A program made the translations under genes and the position numbers. Positions 16,869 through 25,123 of a DNA stretch of 64,000 nucleotides are shown here, piece after piece (position 1 is the first letter of the stretch; every line of letters begins with the position of its first letter). The stretch spans positions 512,126 through 576,125 of the forward strand of contig NZ_JACDIT010000001.1 of NCBI RefSeq assembly GCF_013839445.1, read 5' to 3'. The notes beneath the pieces are model-generated. The model was not told the DNA's origin, ran no database searches, and saw nothing but the letters and a program-made list of their open reading frames with translations. The stretch comes from Chthonobacter albigriseus. GTDB taxonomy: Bacteria > Pseudomonadota > Alphaproteobacteria > Rhizobiales > Pleomorphomonadaceae.

Positions 16869-19800
16869 GCGCCCCGTTCCGTCTTCCCGCCGGCGGCCGG
16901 ATCGACCGGTCGAAGCCGCTCTCCTTCAGCTTCGACGGCAAGAGCTATCCGGGCTTTGCCGGCGACACGCTGGCGTCCGCGCTGATCGCCAGCGGCGTCC
17001 ACCTGATGGGCCGCTCGTTCAAGTATCACCGCCCGCGCGGCTTCCTGACCGCCGGACCGGACGAGCCGAACGCGCTCGTCGGCGTCGGCGCCAGCGACGA
17101 CCGCTACACGCCGAACCTGCGCGCGCCCGTCGTCGAACTGCACGACGGGCTGGTGGCGGAAAGCCAGAACCGCTGGCCGTCGCTCTCCTTCGACGTCGGC
17201 GCCATCAACGACGTGCTGCTCGGCCGCTTCATCCCGGCGGGCTTCTACTACAAGACCTTCATGTGGCCGAAGTCCTTCTGGAAGTCGGTCTACGAGCCGA
17301 AGATCCGCGCCGCGGCCGGGCTCGGACGGCCGCCGAAGGATCCGGATTCGGCCCGCTACACGCAGGTCTACCACCACACCGACATCCTGGTGATCGGCAC
17401 CGGACCGGCGGGCCTTGCGGCCGCGCTCGCCGCCGCGAAGTCGGGCCTCCGCGTCCTCGTCTGCGACGAGCAGCCGGAGTTCGGCGGCTCGCTGCTGCAC
17501 GACCTTTCCTCCTCGATCGACGGCAAGACCCCGGCACAGTTCGTGGCGGATGCGGTTGCCGACCTCGCGCGGCAGCCGAACGTCACCCTCCTGACGCGGA
17601 CGACCGCGTTCGGCTACACCCCGCACAACATGATCGGCCTGATCGAGCGCGTCACCGATCACATCGCGCACGCCGATCCGAAGCTCCCTCGCGAGCGGAT
17701 GTGGCACGTCCGCGCCGGCGAGGTTGTACTCGCCACCGGCGCGATCGAGCGGCCGCTGGTGTTTCCGGAGAACGACCGTCCGGGCGTGATGCTCGCCGAC
17801 GCGGCGCGCGCCTATGCCAACCGCTGGGCGGCGAAGCCCGGCAGCCGCGCCGTGGTGGCGACCGCCGACGACGGCGCCTACCGGGCCGCGCTCGACCTCA
17901 AGGCCGCGGGCGTGGAGATCGCGCTCATCGCCGACATGCGCGCCAATCCGACAGGGGCTCTGGTCGCCCAGGCCCGCGCCGCCGGCATCCGCGTCGAAAC
18001 CGGCTCGGTCGTCACCGGCACGCGGGGACGCCTGCGCGTGAAGACCGCGCACGTCGCGCGGCTCGACGCCAATGGCAACGCCGGGGCGCCGGAGCCCTTC
18101 GCCTGCGACCTCGTGCTGATGTCGGGCGGCTGGACGCCGACGGTGCACCTCTTCTCCCAGTCGCGCGGCAAGCTCCGGTGGGACGAGGCGCTCGGCGCCT
18201 ATGTGCCCGGCACCTCGGCGGAGCGCGAGCGTTCGGCCGGCGGCTGTCGCGGCGTCTACGACCTCCAGGCCGTGCTCGCCGACGGAACCGCCGCCGGCGA
18301 GGACGCCGTACGCGCGGCGAAGGGCATGCCCGGCCCGTCGCGTGGGTTCATGGTCACAGGGAGCCCCGCCACCAGCGGCGGCTATCTCGGCGCCGTGCCG
18401 CACGACCGCAACCCGGCGACCGTGAAAGCCTTCGTCGATTTCCAGAACGACGTCACGGCCAAGGACCTGAAGCTCGCCACCCGCGAGGGCATGCGCTCGA
18501 TCGAGCACGTCAAGCGCTACACCACCACCGGCATGGCGACCGACCAGGGCAAGACGAGCAACATGAACGCGCTCGGCATCGTGTCGGACAGCCTGAAAAC
18601 GCCGATCCCGCAGATCGGCCTCACCACCTTCCGCATGCCCTATACCCCGGTCACCTTCGGCGCCTTCGCCGGCGCTTCCCGCGGCGACCTGTTCGACCCT
18701 GTCCGCCGGACGCCCGCCCACGACTGGGCAGTCGCCGAAGGCGCGACATTCGAGCCGGTCGGCCAGTGGAAGCGCGCGTGGTGGTTCCCGAAGGCGGGCG
18801 AGGACATGCACGCGGCGGTCGACCGGGAGGTCAAGGCGATCCGCACCTCCGTCGGCCTGTTCGACGCGTCGACCCTCGGCAAGATCGAGGTGGTGGGTCC
18901 GGACGCGGCGAAGTTCATGGAGCTCATGTACACCAACGCCTGGGCCAAGCTCGGCGTCGGACGCTGCCGTTACGGGGTGATGCTGCGCGAGGACGGCTTC
19001 GTGATGGACGATGGCGTGATCGGGCGTATCGCCGACGATCGCTTTCACGTCACGACCACCACCGGCGGCGCGCCGCGGGTGCTCGCCCATATGGAGGACT
19101 ATCTCCAGACCGAGTTCCCGCACCTCGACGTGTGGCTGACCTCGATCACCGAACAATGGGCGGTGATCGCCGTCCAGGGCCCGAAGGCGCGCGAGGTGAT
19201 CGCGCCGCTCGTCGACGGGGTGGATCTCTCCACGGCCGCCTTCCCGCATATGAGCGTGCGTGAATGCAAGGTCTGCGGCGTGCCGGCCCGGTTGTTCCGC
19301 GTTTCCTTCACCGGCGAGCTCGGCTTCGAGATCAACGTGCCGGCCGACTACGGCCGCGCGGTGTGGGAGGCGGTGCACGCGTCCGGCAAGCCGTTCGGCA
19401 TCACGCCCTACGGCACGGAGGCGATGCACGTCGCACGCGCCGAGAAGGGCTACATCATCGTCGGCCAGGAGACGGACGGAACCGCGACGCCGGACGACGT
19501 CGGGCTCGGCTGGGCGATCGGCAAGACGAAGCCCGACTTCGTCGGCAAGCGCGCCCTCGCCCGTCCTTCGATGGCCAACGCCGACCGCAAGCAGCTGGTC
19601 GGCCTTCTCACCAAGGATCCGAAGACCACGCTGGAGGAAGGCGCGCAGATCGTCGCCGACGCTCATGTGGAGATGCCGGCCCGGATGATCGGCCACGTCA
19701 CCTCGTCCTACCAGAGCCCGACGCTTGGTCGCTCCATCGCCATGGCGATGGTGAAGGGCGGGCGGGCGCGGATCGGCTCGTCGCTCTTCGTGCCGATGCC

Positions 19801-19873
19801 GGATGGCGTGATCGAGGCGACCGTGGTGGAACCGATCTTCTACGACAAGGAAGGAGCGCGCCTCGATGCTTGA
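16865..19873 (+). CDS. soxA: Sarcosine oxidase, alpha subunit
   Basis: Large subunit of 1002 residues. The N-terminus (about 10-110) has the 2Fe-2S-ferredoxin-like fold found in this subunit (PLSFSFDGKSYPGFAGDTLASALIA), followed by an NAD-binding domain with DILVIGTGPAGLAAALAAAKSGL near residue 175, and a C-terminal half homologous to the glycine-cleavage T-protein (folate binding), including GELGFEINVPADYGRAVWE and the terminal GRARIGSSLFVPMPDG. The T-protein-like part accepts the one-carbon unit on tetrahydrofolate. The ATG at 16865 overlaps the soxD stop; the end overlaps soxG by 8 bases. All four subunits are present and intact, in the standard B-D-A-G order. Confidence 0.96.
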   Translation: MSAPFRLPAGGRIDRSKPLSFSFDGKSYPGFAGDTLASALIASGVHLMGRSFKYHRPRGFLTAGPDEPNALVGVGASDDRYTPNLRAPVVELHDGLVAESQNRWPSLSFDVGAINDVLLGRFIPAGFYYKTFMWPKSFWKSVYEPKIRAAAGLGRPPKDPDSARYTQVYHHTDILVIGTGPAGLAAALAAAKSGLRVLVCDEQPEFGGSLLHDLSSSIDGKTPAQFVADAVADLARQPNVTLLTRTTAFGYTPHNMIGLIERVTDHIAHADPKLPRERMWHVRAGEVVLATGAIERPLVFPENDRPGVMLADAARAYANRWAAKPGSRAVVATADDGAYRAALDLKAAGVEIALIADMRANPTGALVAQARAAGIRVETGSVVTGTRGRLRVKTAHVARLDANGNAGAPEPFACDLVLMSGGWTPTVHLFSQSRGKLRWDEALGAYVPGTSAERERSAGGCRGVYDLQAVLADGTAAGEDAVRAAKGMPGPSRGFMVTGSPATSGGYLGAVPHDRNPATVKAFVDFQNDVTAKDLKLATREGMRSIEHVKRYTTTGMATDQGKTSNMNALGIVSDSLKTPIPQIGLTTFRMPYTPVTFGAFAGASRGDLFDPVRRTPAHDWAVAEGATFEPVGQWKRAWWFPKAGEDMHAAVDREVKAIRTSVGLFDASTLGKIEVVGPDAAKFMELMYTNAWAKLGVGRCRYGVMLREDGFVMDDGVIGRIADDRFHVTTTTGGAPRVLAHMEDYLQTEFPHLDVWLTSITEQWAVIAVQGPKAREVIAPLVDGVDLSTAAFPHMSVRECKVCGVPARLFRVSFTGELGFEINVPADYGRAVWEAVHASGKPFGITPYGTEAMHVARAEKGYIIVGQETDGTATPDDVGLGWAIGKTKPDFVGKRALARPSMANADRKQLVGLLTKDPKTTLEEGAQIVADAHVEMPARMIGHVTSSYQSPTLGRSIAMAMVKGGRARIGSSLFVPMPDGVIEATVVEPIFYDKEGARLDA

Positions 19874-20435
19874 TGTGCCGACCCGGCGGATCACCGCCTT
19901 CGCCGATCGCTCCTTCGCCAGCCCCGCCGACAAGGCGGTGCGGATTGCGGAGGCATCGCCCGCGGCCCGCTTCGTGGTGCGGGGCCGGGCCGCCGTGCCG
20001 CAGACGGCCGCAGTGGCGCTGGGCTTTCCGCTGGCCACCGACGTCTGCCGCGCCGCGCTCGGCGGCGAAAGGGTCGCCCTCTGGCTCGGCCCCGACGAGT
20101 GGCTGGTGATCGCGCCCGAACACGAGGCGGAAAGCCTCGGCGCGGCGCTCGCGTCTGCGCTCGCTGGCGTGCCGCACGCGCTCGTCGACGTGTCGCACCG
20201 CAACGTCGGGCTGACGGTGAGCGGCCCGAAGGCCTCCTACATCCTCAACCACGGCTGCCCGCTGGACCTGTCGCTCGCGGCCTTCCCGGTTGGCATGTGC
20301 ACCCGGACGATCCTCGCCAAGGCCGAGGTGGTGCTGTGGCGCACCGCCGAGGACGCATTCCGGCTGGAATGCTGGCGCTCCTTCGGACCCTATGTGGCGG
20401 ATTTCCTGGAGGAGGCCCGCACCGAATTCAAGTGA
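19866..20435 (+). CDS. soxG: Sarcosine oxidase, gamma subunit
   Basis: A 189-residue subunit distantly related to the T-protein fold. Recognisable features are the LWLGPDEWLVIAPE segment, VDVSHRNVGLTVSGPKASYILNHGCPLDLS in the middle and a C-terminal FGPYVADFLEEA. Gamma is the least conserved subunit and contributes to complex assembly. It starts 8 bases inside soxA and ends the soxBDAG operon; the regulator gene follows 130 bases later. Confidence 0.93.
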   Translation: MLDVPTRRITAFADRSFASPADKAVRIAEASPAARFVVRGRAAVPQTAAVALGFPLATDVCRAALGGERVALWLGPDEWLVIAPEHEAESLGAALASALAGVPHALVDVSHRNVGLTVSGPKASYILNHGCPLDLSLAAFPVGMCTRTILAKAEVVLWRTAEDAFRLECWRSFGPYVADFLEEARTEFK

Positions 20436-20565
20436 GGCGCCTTGGCGCTTTTCCAGTGAAACGCGGCCCTGGCCGCATGGCCCTTGTCCAGCGGGCCTGT
20501 CGATGCGCACATAACAGAACGGGGACGCGCACGTCGGGCGGCTGAAGGGATCGGGAGGTGAGCTC

Positions 20566-21678
20566 ATGCACATGCGCGAGGGGCGCAACCGCCCCCTCAT
20601 GAAGGACCAGGGCGGGTCGGCGCAGCGGCCGCGGCTCTCCGTCGGCTTCATCCTGGCCGACAACTTCACGCTTTCCGCCTTCTCGCTGTTCGTCGATCAG
20701 CTCAGGCTCGCCGCCGACGAGGGCGACCTGTCGCGGCCGATCAACTGCCAGTGGACCATCATGGGTTCGCGGCCGGATCCGGTGAAGGCGTCCTGCGGCG
20801 TCACCGTCTCGCGCACGTCCGGCTTCGTCGATCCGAACCGGTTCGACTACGTGGCCGTCGTCGGCGGGCTGCTGCACGCGGGCCGGCAGGTGGACGACGC
20901 CACGATCGACTACCTGCGCCAGACCGCCAAGGCCGGGGTGCCGCTGATCGGGCTCTGCACGGGCTCGTTCGTGCTCGCCCGCGCCGGCCTGATGACCGGT
21001 CGGCGGTGCTGCGTGAACTGGTACCACTACCAGGACTTCCTCAACGAGTTTCCGCATCACCACCCGGTGGCCGACCGGCTGTTCGTGGTGGACGGCGACC
21101 GCATCACCTGCCCCGGCGGCGGCTCGGTGGCCGACCTCGCCACCTGGATCGTGGAGCGCTCGCTCGGCCGCGCGGTGGCGCAGAAGAGCCGGCAGATCAT
21201 GGTCTTGGAGCAGGCCCGGCCCGGCACCGCCGCACAGCCGCACCCGCCGCTCGCCGACACCATCGGCGACGAGCGCGTGCGTCGCGCGCTGCTGCTCATG
21301 GAGCAGCACCTGGCCGATCCGCTGCTGATCGCCGACATCGCCACGCGGCTGCAGCTCTCGACGCGCCAGCTGGAGCGGCTGTTCCAGACGGTGCTCGGCA
21401 TGCGGCCGGCCGCCTTCTACCGGTCGCTCCGTTTGAAGTACGCGCACTGGCTGCTCGACAACACCGACCGCTCGGTCACCGACATCGCACTCGAAGCCGG
21501 GTTCTCCGACTGCGCCCACTTCTCCCGCCACTTCAAGGCGCTGCACGGGCTGACGCCGTCGGACATCCGGGCGCGCAACGGCCGGATCAAGCCGGCGGTC
21601 GAGGACGCCGAAGGGCTGATCGCGCCGCTGGCGCCGTTGAAGGCGATGGAGATCGCGGGCCACCGGTTGTTCGAATAA
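20566..21678 (+). CDS. GbdR-like AraC/GlxA-family activator of betaine catabolism
   Basis: A 370-residue regulator with an N-terminal DJ-1/PfpI-like domain (LSVGFILADNFTLSAFSLFVDQLRLA, and the nucleophile-elbow-like LIGLCTGSFVLARAGLMTG) followed by a C-terminal AraC-type double helix-turn-helix (IADIATRLQLSTRQLERLFQ and VTDIALEAGFSDCAHFSRHF). This architecture is that of GbdR, which activates glycine betaine and dimethylglycine catabolism. The position between soxBDAG and gbcAB supports that role. The ATG at 20566 follows GGGAGGTGA; a second ATG two codons later is possible. It probably senses betaine or dimethylglycine; the ligand is inferred from GbdR. Confidence 0.85.
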   Translation: MHMREGRNRPLMKDQGGSAQRPRLSVGFILADNFTLSAFSLFVDQLRLAADEGDLSRPINCQWTIMGSRPDPVKASCGVTVSRTSGFVDPNRFDYVAVVGGLLHAGRQVDDATIDYLRQTAKAGVPLIGLCTGSFVLARAGLMTGRRCCVNWYHYQDFLNEFPHHHPVADRLFVVDGDRITCPGGGSVADLATWIVERSLGRAVAQKSRQIMVLEQARPGTAAQPHPPLADTIGDERVRRALLLMEQHLADPLLIADIATRLQLSTRQLERLFQTVLGMRPAAFYRSLRLKYAHWLLDNTDRSVTDIALEAGFSDCAHFSRHFKALHGLTPSDIRARNGRIKPAVEDAEGLIAPLAPLKAMEIAGHRLFE

Positions 21679-21705
21679 TCGTCTCGTGCGGTGGATGTCG
21701 CATTC

Positions 21706-21733
21706 CTCCGCACCGGTCTGTCGAAATGCGACA
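21706..21733. promoter_or_regulatory. Inverted repeat upstream of gbcA, candidate regulator site
   Basis: TGTCGCATT (21706-21714) and its exact reverse complement AATGCGACA (21725-21733) are separated by ten bases, about 80-105 bp upstream of the gbcA start. The half-site TGTCGCA recurs upstream of soxB, so a shared regulator, most likely the GbdR-like protein, is inferred. Confidence 0.5.
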
Positions 21734-21811
21734 AGTCGGGGCTCTCCGCCCCGTGAGCAAATGCCGGAGAGATGGTCCGCGCTGATCCAGCCGGCCGGAG
21801 GATTGCAAGAC

Positions 21812-23068
21812 ATGCTCGACCGCAGCACCGAAAGCCCGCGCACGCTCCTCAAGCGCCGCAAGCCGAACCACAGCCTTGAGCAGGCGTTCTACACCAGTCC
21901 GGAGATCTTCGACCTCGATATCGAGGCGATCTTCTTCCGCCACTGGATCTACGTCGGCGTCGAGCCCGACGTGCCGGAGGCCGGCGACGTGATGGTGGTG
22001 GACATCGGGCGCGCCTCGGTGCTGATCACCCGCGGCGACGACGACGTCATCCGCGCGTTCCACAACGTCTGCCGCCACCGCGGGGCGCGGCTGATCCACG
22101 ATCCGAAGACCACCGTCGGCAAGCTGGTCTGCCGCTACCATGCCTGGACCTACGACCTCGACGGCAAGCTCCTCCACGCCGACCACATGGGCCAGGAGTT
22201 CGACACCTCCTGCCACGGCCTGAAGCCGGTGCACCTGAAGAGCCTGGAGGGCCTCCTCTTCATCTGCCTCGCGGACGAGCCGCCCGCCGACTTCGAGACC
22301 ATGGCGGCGGCGATGGGCCCCTACCTCGCCCCGCACGACATCCGCAACACCAAGGTGGCTTTCCAGTCCGACCTCATCGAGGAAGGAAACTGGAAGATCA
22401 CCATGGAGAACAACCGCGAGTGCTACCACTGCGCGGGCAACCATCCCGAGCTCACCGTCCCGCTGTTCGAATACGGCTTCGGCTTCTCGCCGGAGTCCAT
22501 GGACGAAGCGAAGGCCAAGGAGGCTGACCGCTACGCCTGCATGGTCACCGACCTCCATGGCGAATGGGAGGGCTCCGGCTTCCCGTCGGCGGAGATCGAG
22601 CACCTAGACGACATGACGACCGGCTTCCGCACCGAGCGCCTGCCGATCGACCGGGCCGGCGAGAGCCAGACGCTGGACACCAAGGTCGCGTCCCGCAAGC
22701 TGCTCGGGAACCTCACCAATCCGAAGATGGGCGGCCTGTCGTTCTGGACGCAACCGAACAGCTGGCACCACTTCATGAGCGACCACATCGTCACCTTCTC
22801 GGTGATCCCGCTGTCGCCGGAGCGGACGCTGCTCCGCACCAAGTGGCTCGTCCACAAGGATGCGGTCGAAGGCGTGGACTACGACCTGAAGCGTCTCACC
22901 GAAGTGTGGATCGCCACCAACGACCAGGACGGCCAGCTGGTCGGCATCCAGCATTCCGGCGTGATCAGCCCGGCCTACGAGCCCGGTCCCTACTCGCCCT
23001 ACACCGAAGGGCTCGTGGAGAAGTTCGTCAGCTGGTACTGCCAGCGGCTCGCGGCCTATCTGGGCTGA
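21812..23068 (+). CDS. gbcA: Glycine betaine monooxygenase, Rieske oxygenase subunit
   Basis: Terminal oxygenase of 418 residues that N-demethylates glycine betaine to dimethylglycine with release of formaldehyde. The Rieske 2Fe-2S motif is CRHRG (Cys87, His89) with CRYH (Cys107, His110). The mononuclear-iron site lies in ENNRECYHCAGNHPEL, with His206 and His211. Glu204 occupies the position that carries a bridging glutamate in the quaternary-amine demethylase group (GbcA, Stc2, CntA). The ATG at 21812 follows GGAGG. Stachydrine demethylase is the main alternative; the sarcosine oxidase operon and GbdR-like gene alongside favour glycine betaine. Confidence 0.87.
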   Translation: MLDRSTESPRTLLKRRKPNHSLEQAFYTSPEIFDLDIEAIFFRHWIYVGVEPDVPEAGDVMVVDIGRASVLITRGDDDVIRAFHNVCRHRGARLIHDPKTTVGKLVCRYHAWTYDLDGKLLHADHMGQEFDTSCHGLKPVHLKSLEGLLFICLADEPPADFETMAAAMGPYLAPHDIRNTKVAFQSDLIEEGNWKITMENNRECYHCAGNHPELTVPLFEYGFGFSPESMDEAKAKEADRYACMVTDLHGEWEGSGFPSAEIEHLDDMTTGFRTERLPIDRAGESQTLDTKVASRKLLGNLTNPKMGGLSFWTQPNSWHHFMSDHIVTFSVIPLSPERTLLRTKWLVHKDAVEGVDYDLKRLTEVWIATNDQDGQLVGIQHSGVISPAYEPGPYSPYTEGLVEKFVSWYCQRLAAYLG

Positions 23069-23191
23069 CGCGCGGTTCAACGCAACGGGCTCCGTTCAGG
23101 CGGGCGGAGGCCCGCGACCCGAGGGGAGGCGCGCCACGCGGCTCTCCCATCCTCGCCTCGACCCGCCTGCCCCACCGGTTCCGGACGACCC

Positions 23192-24304
23192 ATGACCCTT
23201 GCCGCCACCCAGCATCTCGCCGCGCACCTGACGTCCCCCGGTGCGTGGGACGCCGAAGCCGACGACACGCTGGTCTGCGCGGCGGTGATCGCCGAGACGC
23301 ACGACGTCGCCACCTTCGTGTTCGAGCCGCCGACCCCTGCGACGTTCCGGTTCAAGCCGGGCCAGTTCCTCACCTTCGAGTTCCCGCTGCCGGACGGGCC
23401 GGTCAACCGCTGCTACACGATCGCCTCGTCGCCGATGCGGCCGCATACGGTGTCGATCACCGTCAAGCGGGTGCCGAACGGGCCGGTGTCGAACTGGCTG
23501 CACGACCACTGCCGCCGCGGCACGGCGGTGAAAGCCATCGGTCCGATGGGCGACTTCACCTGCGTCGACGCACCGGCGGCAAAGTACCTGTTCCTGTCCG
23601 GCGGTTCCGGCGTCACGCCGCTGATGTCGATGAGCCGCGCCTTCGCCGACCTCGGCGGGCCGGTGGACATCGTCTTCGTCCACGCCGCGCGCAGCCCGCG
23701 CGACATCGTGTTCCGGCAGGAACTGGACCTGATGGCGCAGCGCCTGCCCGGCTTCCGGGTCGTCCACCTCGTGGAGACCCCCGGCGACCAGCTGGGCTGG
23801 CCGGGCACCATGGGGCGGATCTCGCCGGAGTTCCTGAAGCTCGCCGCGCCGGATCTCGCCACCCGTTCGGTCTTCTGCTGCGGGCCGGATCCGTTCATGA
23901 AGGCGGCACGCACGCTTCTCGCCGACCTTGGACTGCCGGCTGAGAACTACCACCAGGAGAGCTTCGACTTCGCCACGCTTTCCGCCGAGGATCCCGCCGT
24001 CGCATCGGACGTCCTCGCCGCGGAAGCGGGCGTGAGCGTGCCGACCTACAAGGTGACCTTCACCAAGCTCGGCCAGACCGTGGACGTGCGCGGCGACCAG
24101 TTCGTGCTCGCCGCCGCTCGCGACGCCGGCCTGCGGCTGCCCTCGTCCTGCACGTCGGGACTTTGCGGAACCTGCAAGTCCAAGCTGGTCTCCGGCACCG
24201 TGGAGATGAAGCACCAGGGCGGCATCCGGCAGCGGGAGATCGACAACGGCCTGTTTCTGCCGTGCTGCTCCAAGCCCACCAGCGACCTCGTCGTGGAGAA
24301 GTGA
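23192..24304 (+). CDS. gbcB: Glycine betaine monooxygenase, ferredoxin reductase subunit
   Basis: A 370-residue electron-transfer partner for the upstream Rieske oxygenase. In order it has an FAD-binding domain (RCYTIASSPM), an NAD-binding domain (LFLSGGSGVTPLMSMSRAF and FCCGPDPFMKAA) and a C-terminal plant-type 2Fe-2S domain with CTSGLCGTC and a final CC. It passes electrons from NAD(P)H to the GbcA Rieske centre. It lies 123 bases after gbcA; the ATG at 23192 lacks a strong Shine-Dalgarno. The convergent tetR gene ends three bases away. Confidence 0.88.
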   Translation: MTLAATQHLAAHLTSPGAWDAEADDTLVCAAVIAETHDVATFVFEPPTPATFRFKPGQFLTFEFPLPDGPVNRCYTIASSPMRPHTVSITVKRVPNGPVSNWLHDHCRRGTAVKAIGPMGDFTCVDAPAAKYLFLSGGSGVTPLMSMSRAFADLGGPVDIVFVHAARSPRDIVFRQELDLMAQRLPGFRVVHLVETPGDQLGWPGTMGRISPEFLKLAAPDLATRSVFCCGPDPFMKAARTLLADLGLPAENYHQESFDFATLSAEDPAVASDVLAAEAGVSVPTYKVTFTKLGQTVDVRGDQFVLAAARDAGLRLPSSCTSGLCGTCKSKLVSGTVEMKHQGGIRQREIDNGLFLPCCSKPTSDLVVEK

Positions 24305-24307
24305 CGG

Positions 24308-24931
24308 CTACTCCGTCTTGGCGGCCAGCATTGCTTCCAGGCGCTCGTAGACCGCAGCGCGGTCGTCGGCGTTGAGCGGGTTGGCCTCCAACAGGTCCAG
24401 CGTGTCGAGCCCTTCCACGGCCAGGAAGGCGATCAGCGATAGGATCGGGTCGTCGCTGTCGCGGAAGCGCGCCGTCAGCGCCGCATTGCGGGCGCGGACC
24501 GGGGCAACCAGGTCGGGGTTCTCGGCGATCGCGGCGAGGAATCCGGACGGCGGCTTGCCGCCGCAGGCCGCTTCCGTGGCCGCCGCGGCGACGAAACCAC
24601 GGGCGGTGCGGTTGCGGCAAGGGCCGAGCTCGGCCTCGGCTTCCATCCGGCGGATATCGCTCTCGATGATATGCTCGGCGACCAGCGCCTTCAGCAGCGC
24701 CACCTTGTTGGGGAAATTGTAGAGCAGTCCGCCTTTCGACACGCCAGCCCGCTCGGCAACCGCCTCCAGAGACAGATGCGCAGCGCCGGATTCCATCACC
24801 ACGTCGATCGCGGCGGCGACGATCCTTTCGCGCGAGCTGGGGCGGCCCGGCTTGCCACCCGTGTTTTTCACGGTGGGTGAAGCGGAACCTTGGCCAGACT
24901 TGGCGCGTTCAAGCGAGCGTGATGTCAACAT
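24308..24931 (-). CDS. TetR-family repressor, divergent from RND efflux genes
   Basis: A TetR-family protein of about 207 residues. The helix-turn-helix is in SLEAVAERAGVSKGGLLYNFPNKVALLKALV, the subgroup with a GLLYNFPNK recognition region seen in repressors of efflux genes. The C-terminal domain has the long helices of a ligand-binding domain. The ATG at 24931 (MLTSRSLERAKSG) is preferred because AAAAAGGA lies just upstream; longer TTG/ATG readings to 24970 lack a ribosome-binding site. It is transcribed divergently from the RND genes, and a perfect palindrome in the shared region is its probable operator, so it should repress the pump until an inducer binds. Confidence 0.87.
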   Translation of the reverse strand: MLTSRSLERAKSGQGSASPTVKNTGGKPGRPSSRERIVAAAIDVVMESGAAHLSLEAVAERAGVSKGGLLYNFPNKVALLKALVAEHIIESDIRRMEAEAELGPCRNRTARGFVAAAATEAACGGKPPSGFLAAIAENPDLVAPVRARNAALTARFRDSDDPILSLIAFLAVEGLDTLDLLEANPLNADDRAAVYERLEAMLAAKTE

Positions 24932-24976
24932 GCGTCCTTTTTGATGCATGAGATGCGCAAATGCGCGCAACGTCAG

Positions 24977-25006
24977 TTGACTAAACCGTCCGGACGGTAC
25001 AGTTAT
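24977..25006 (+). promoter_or_regulatory. RND efflux promoter with embedded TetR operator
   Basis: A -35-like TTGACT (24977-24982) and a -10-like AGTTAT (25001-25006) are 18 bases apart. The 14-bp perfect palindrome ACCGTCCGGACGGT (24985-24998) fills the spacer. Binding of the divergently encoded TetR protein there would block RNA polymerase directly. Confidence 0.7.
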
Positions 25007-25123
25007 GGCGCCTGGACCGCAAGTCCGTCGTTGTGATTACGGCGGGCCGCGGTCACCAACGCATAGCGCCACCGCGACCGTCCCGCATTTCAGGGCCCAA
25101 CGCAGGTGGCTACGGGTCCGTCC

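Noticed and set aside
16808-20203. A 1131-codon open frame antisense to soxA-soxG
   Set aside because: Shadow frame; the + strand holds the complete, overlapping sox genes with clear motifs.
25106-25123. GTG start for the RND adaptor at 25106
   Set aside because: The ATG at 25124 leads straight into the membrane anchor; the extra six codons add nothing typical and have no Shine-Dalgarno.
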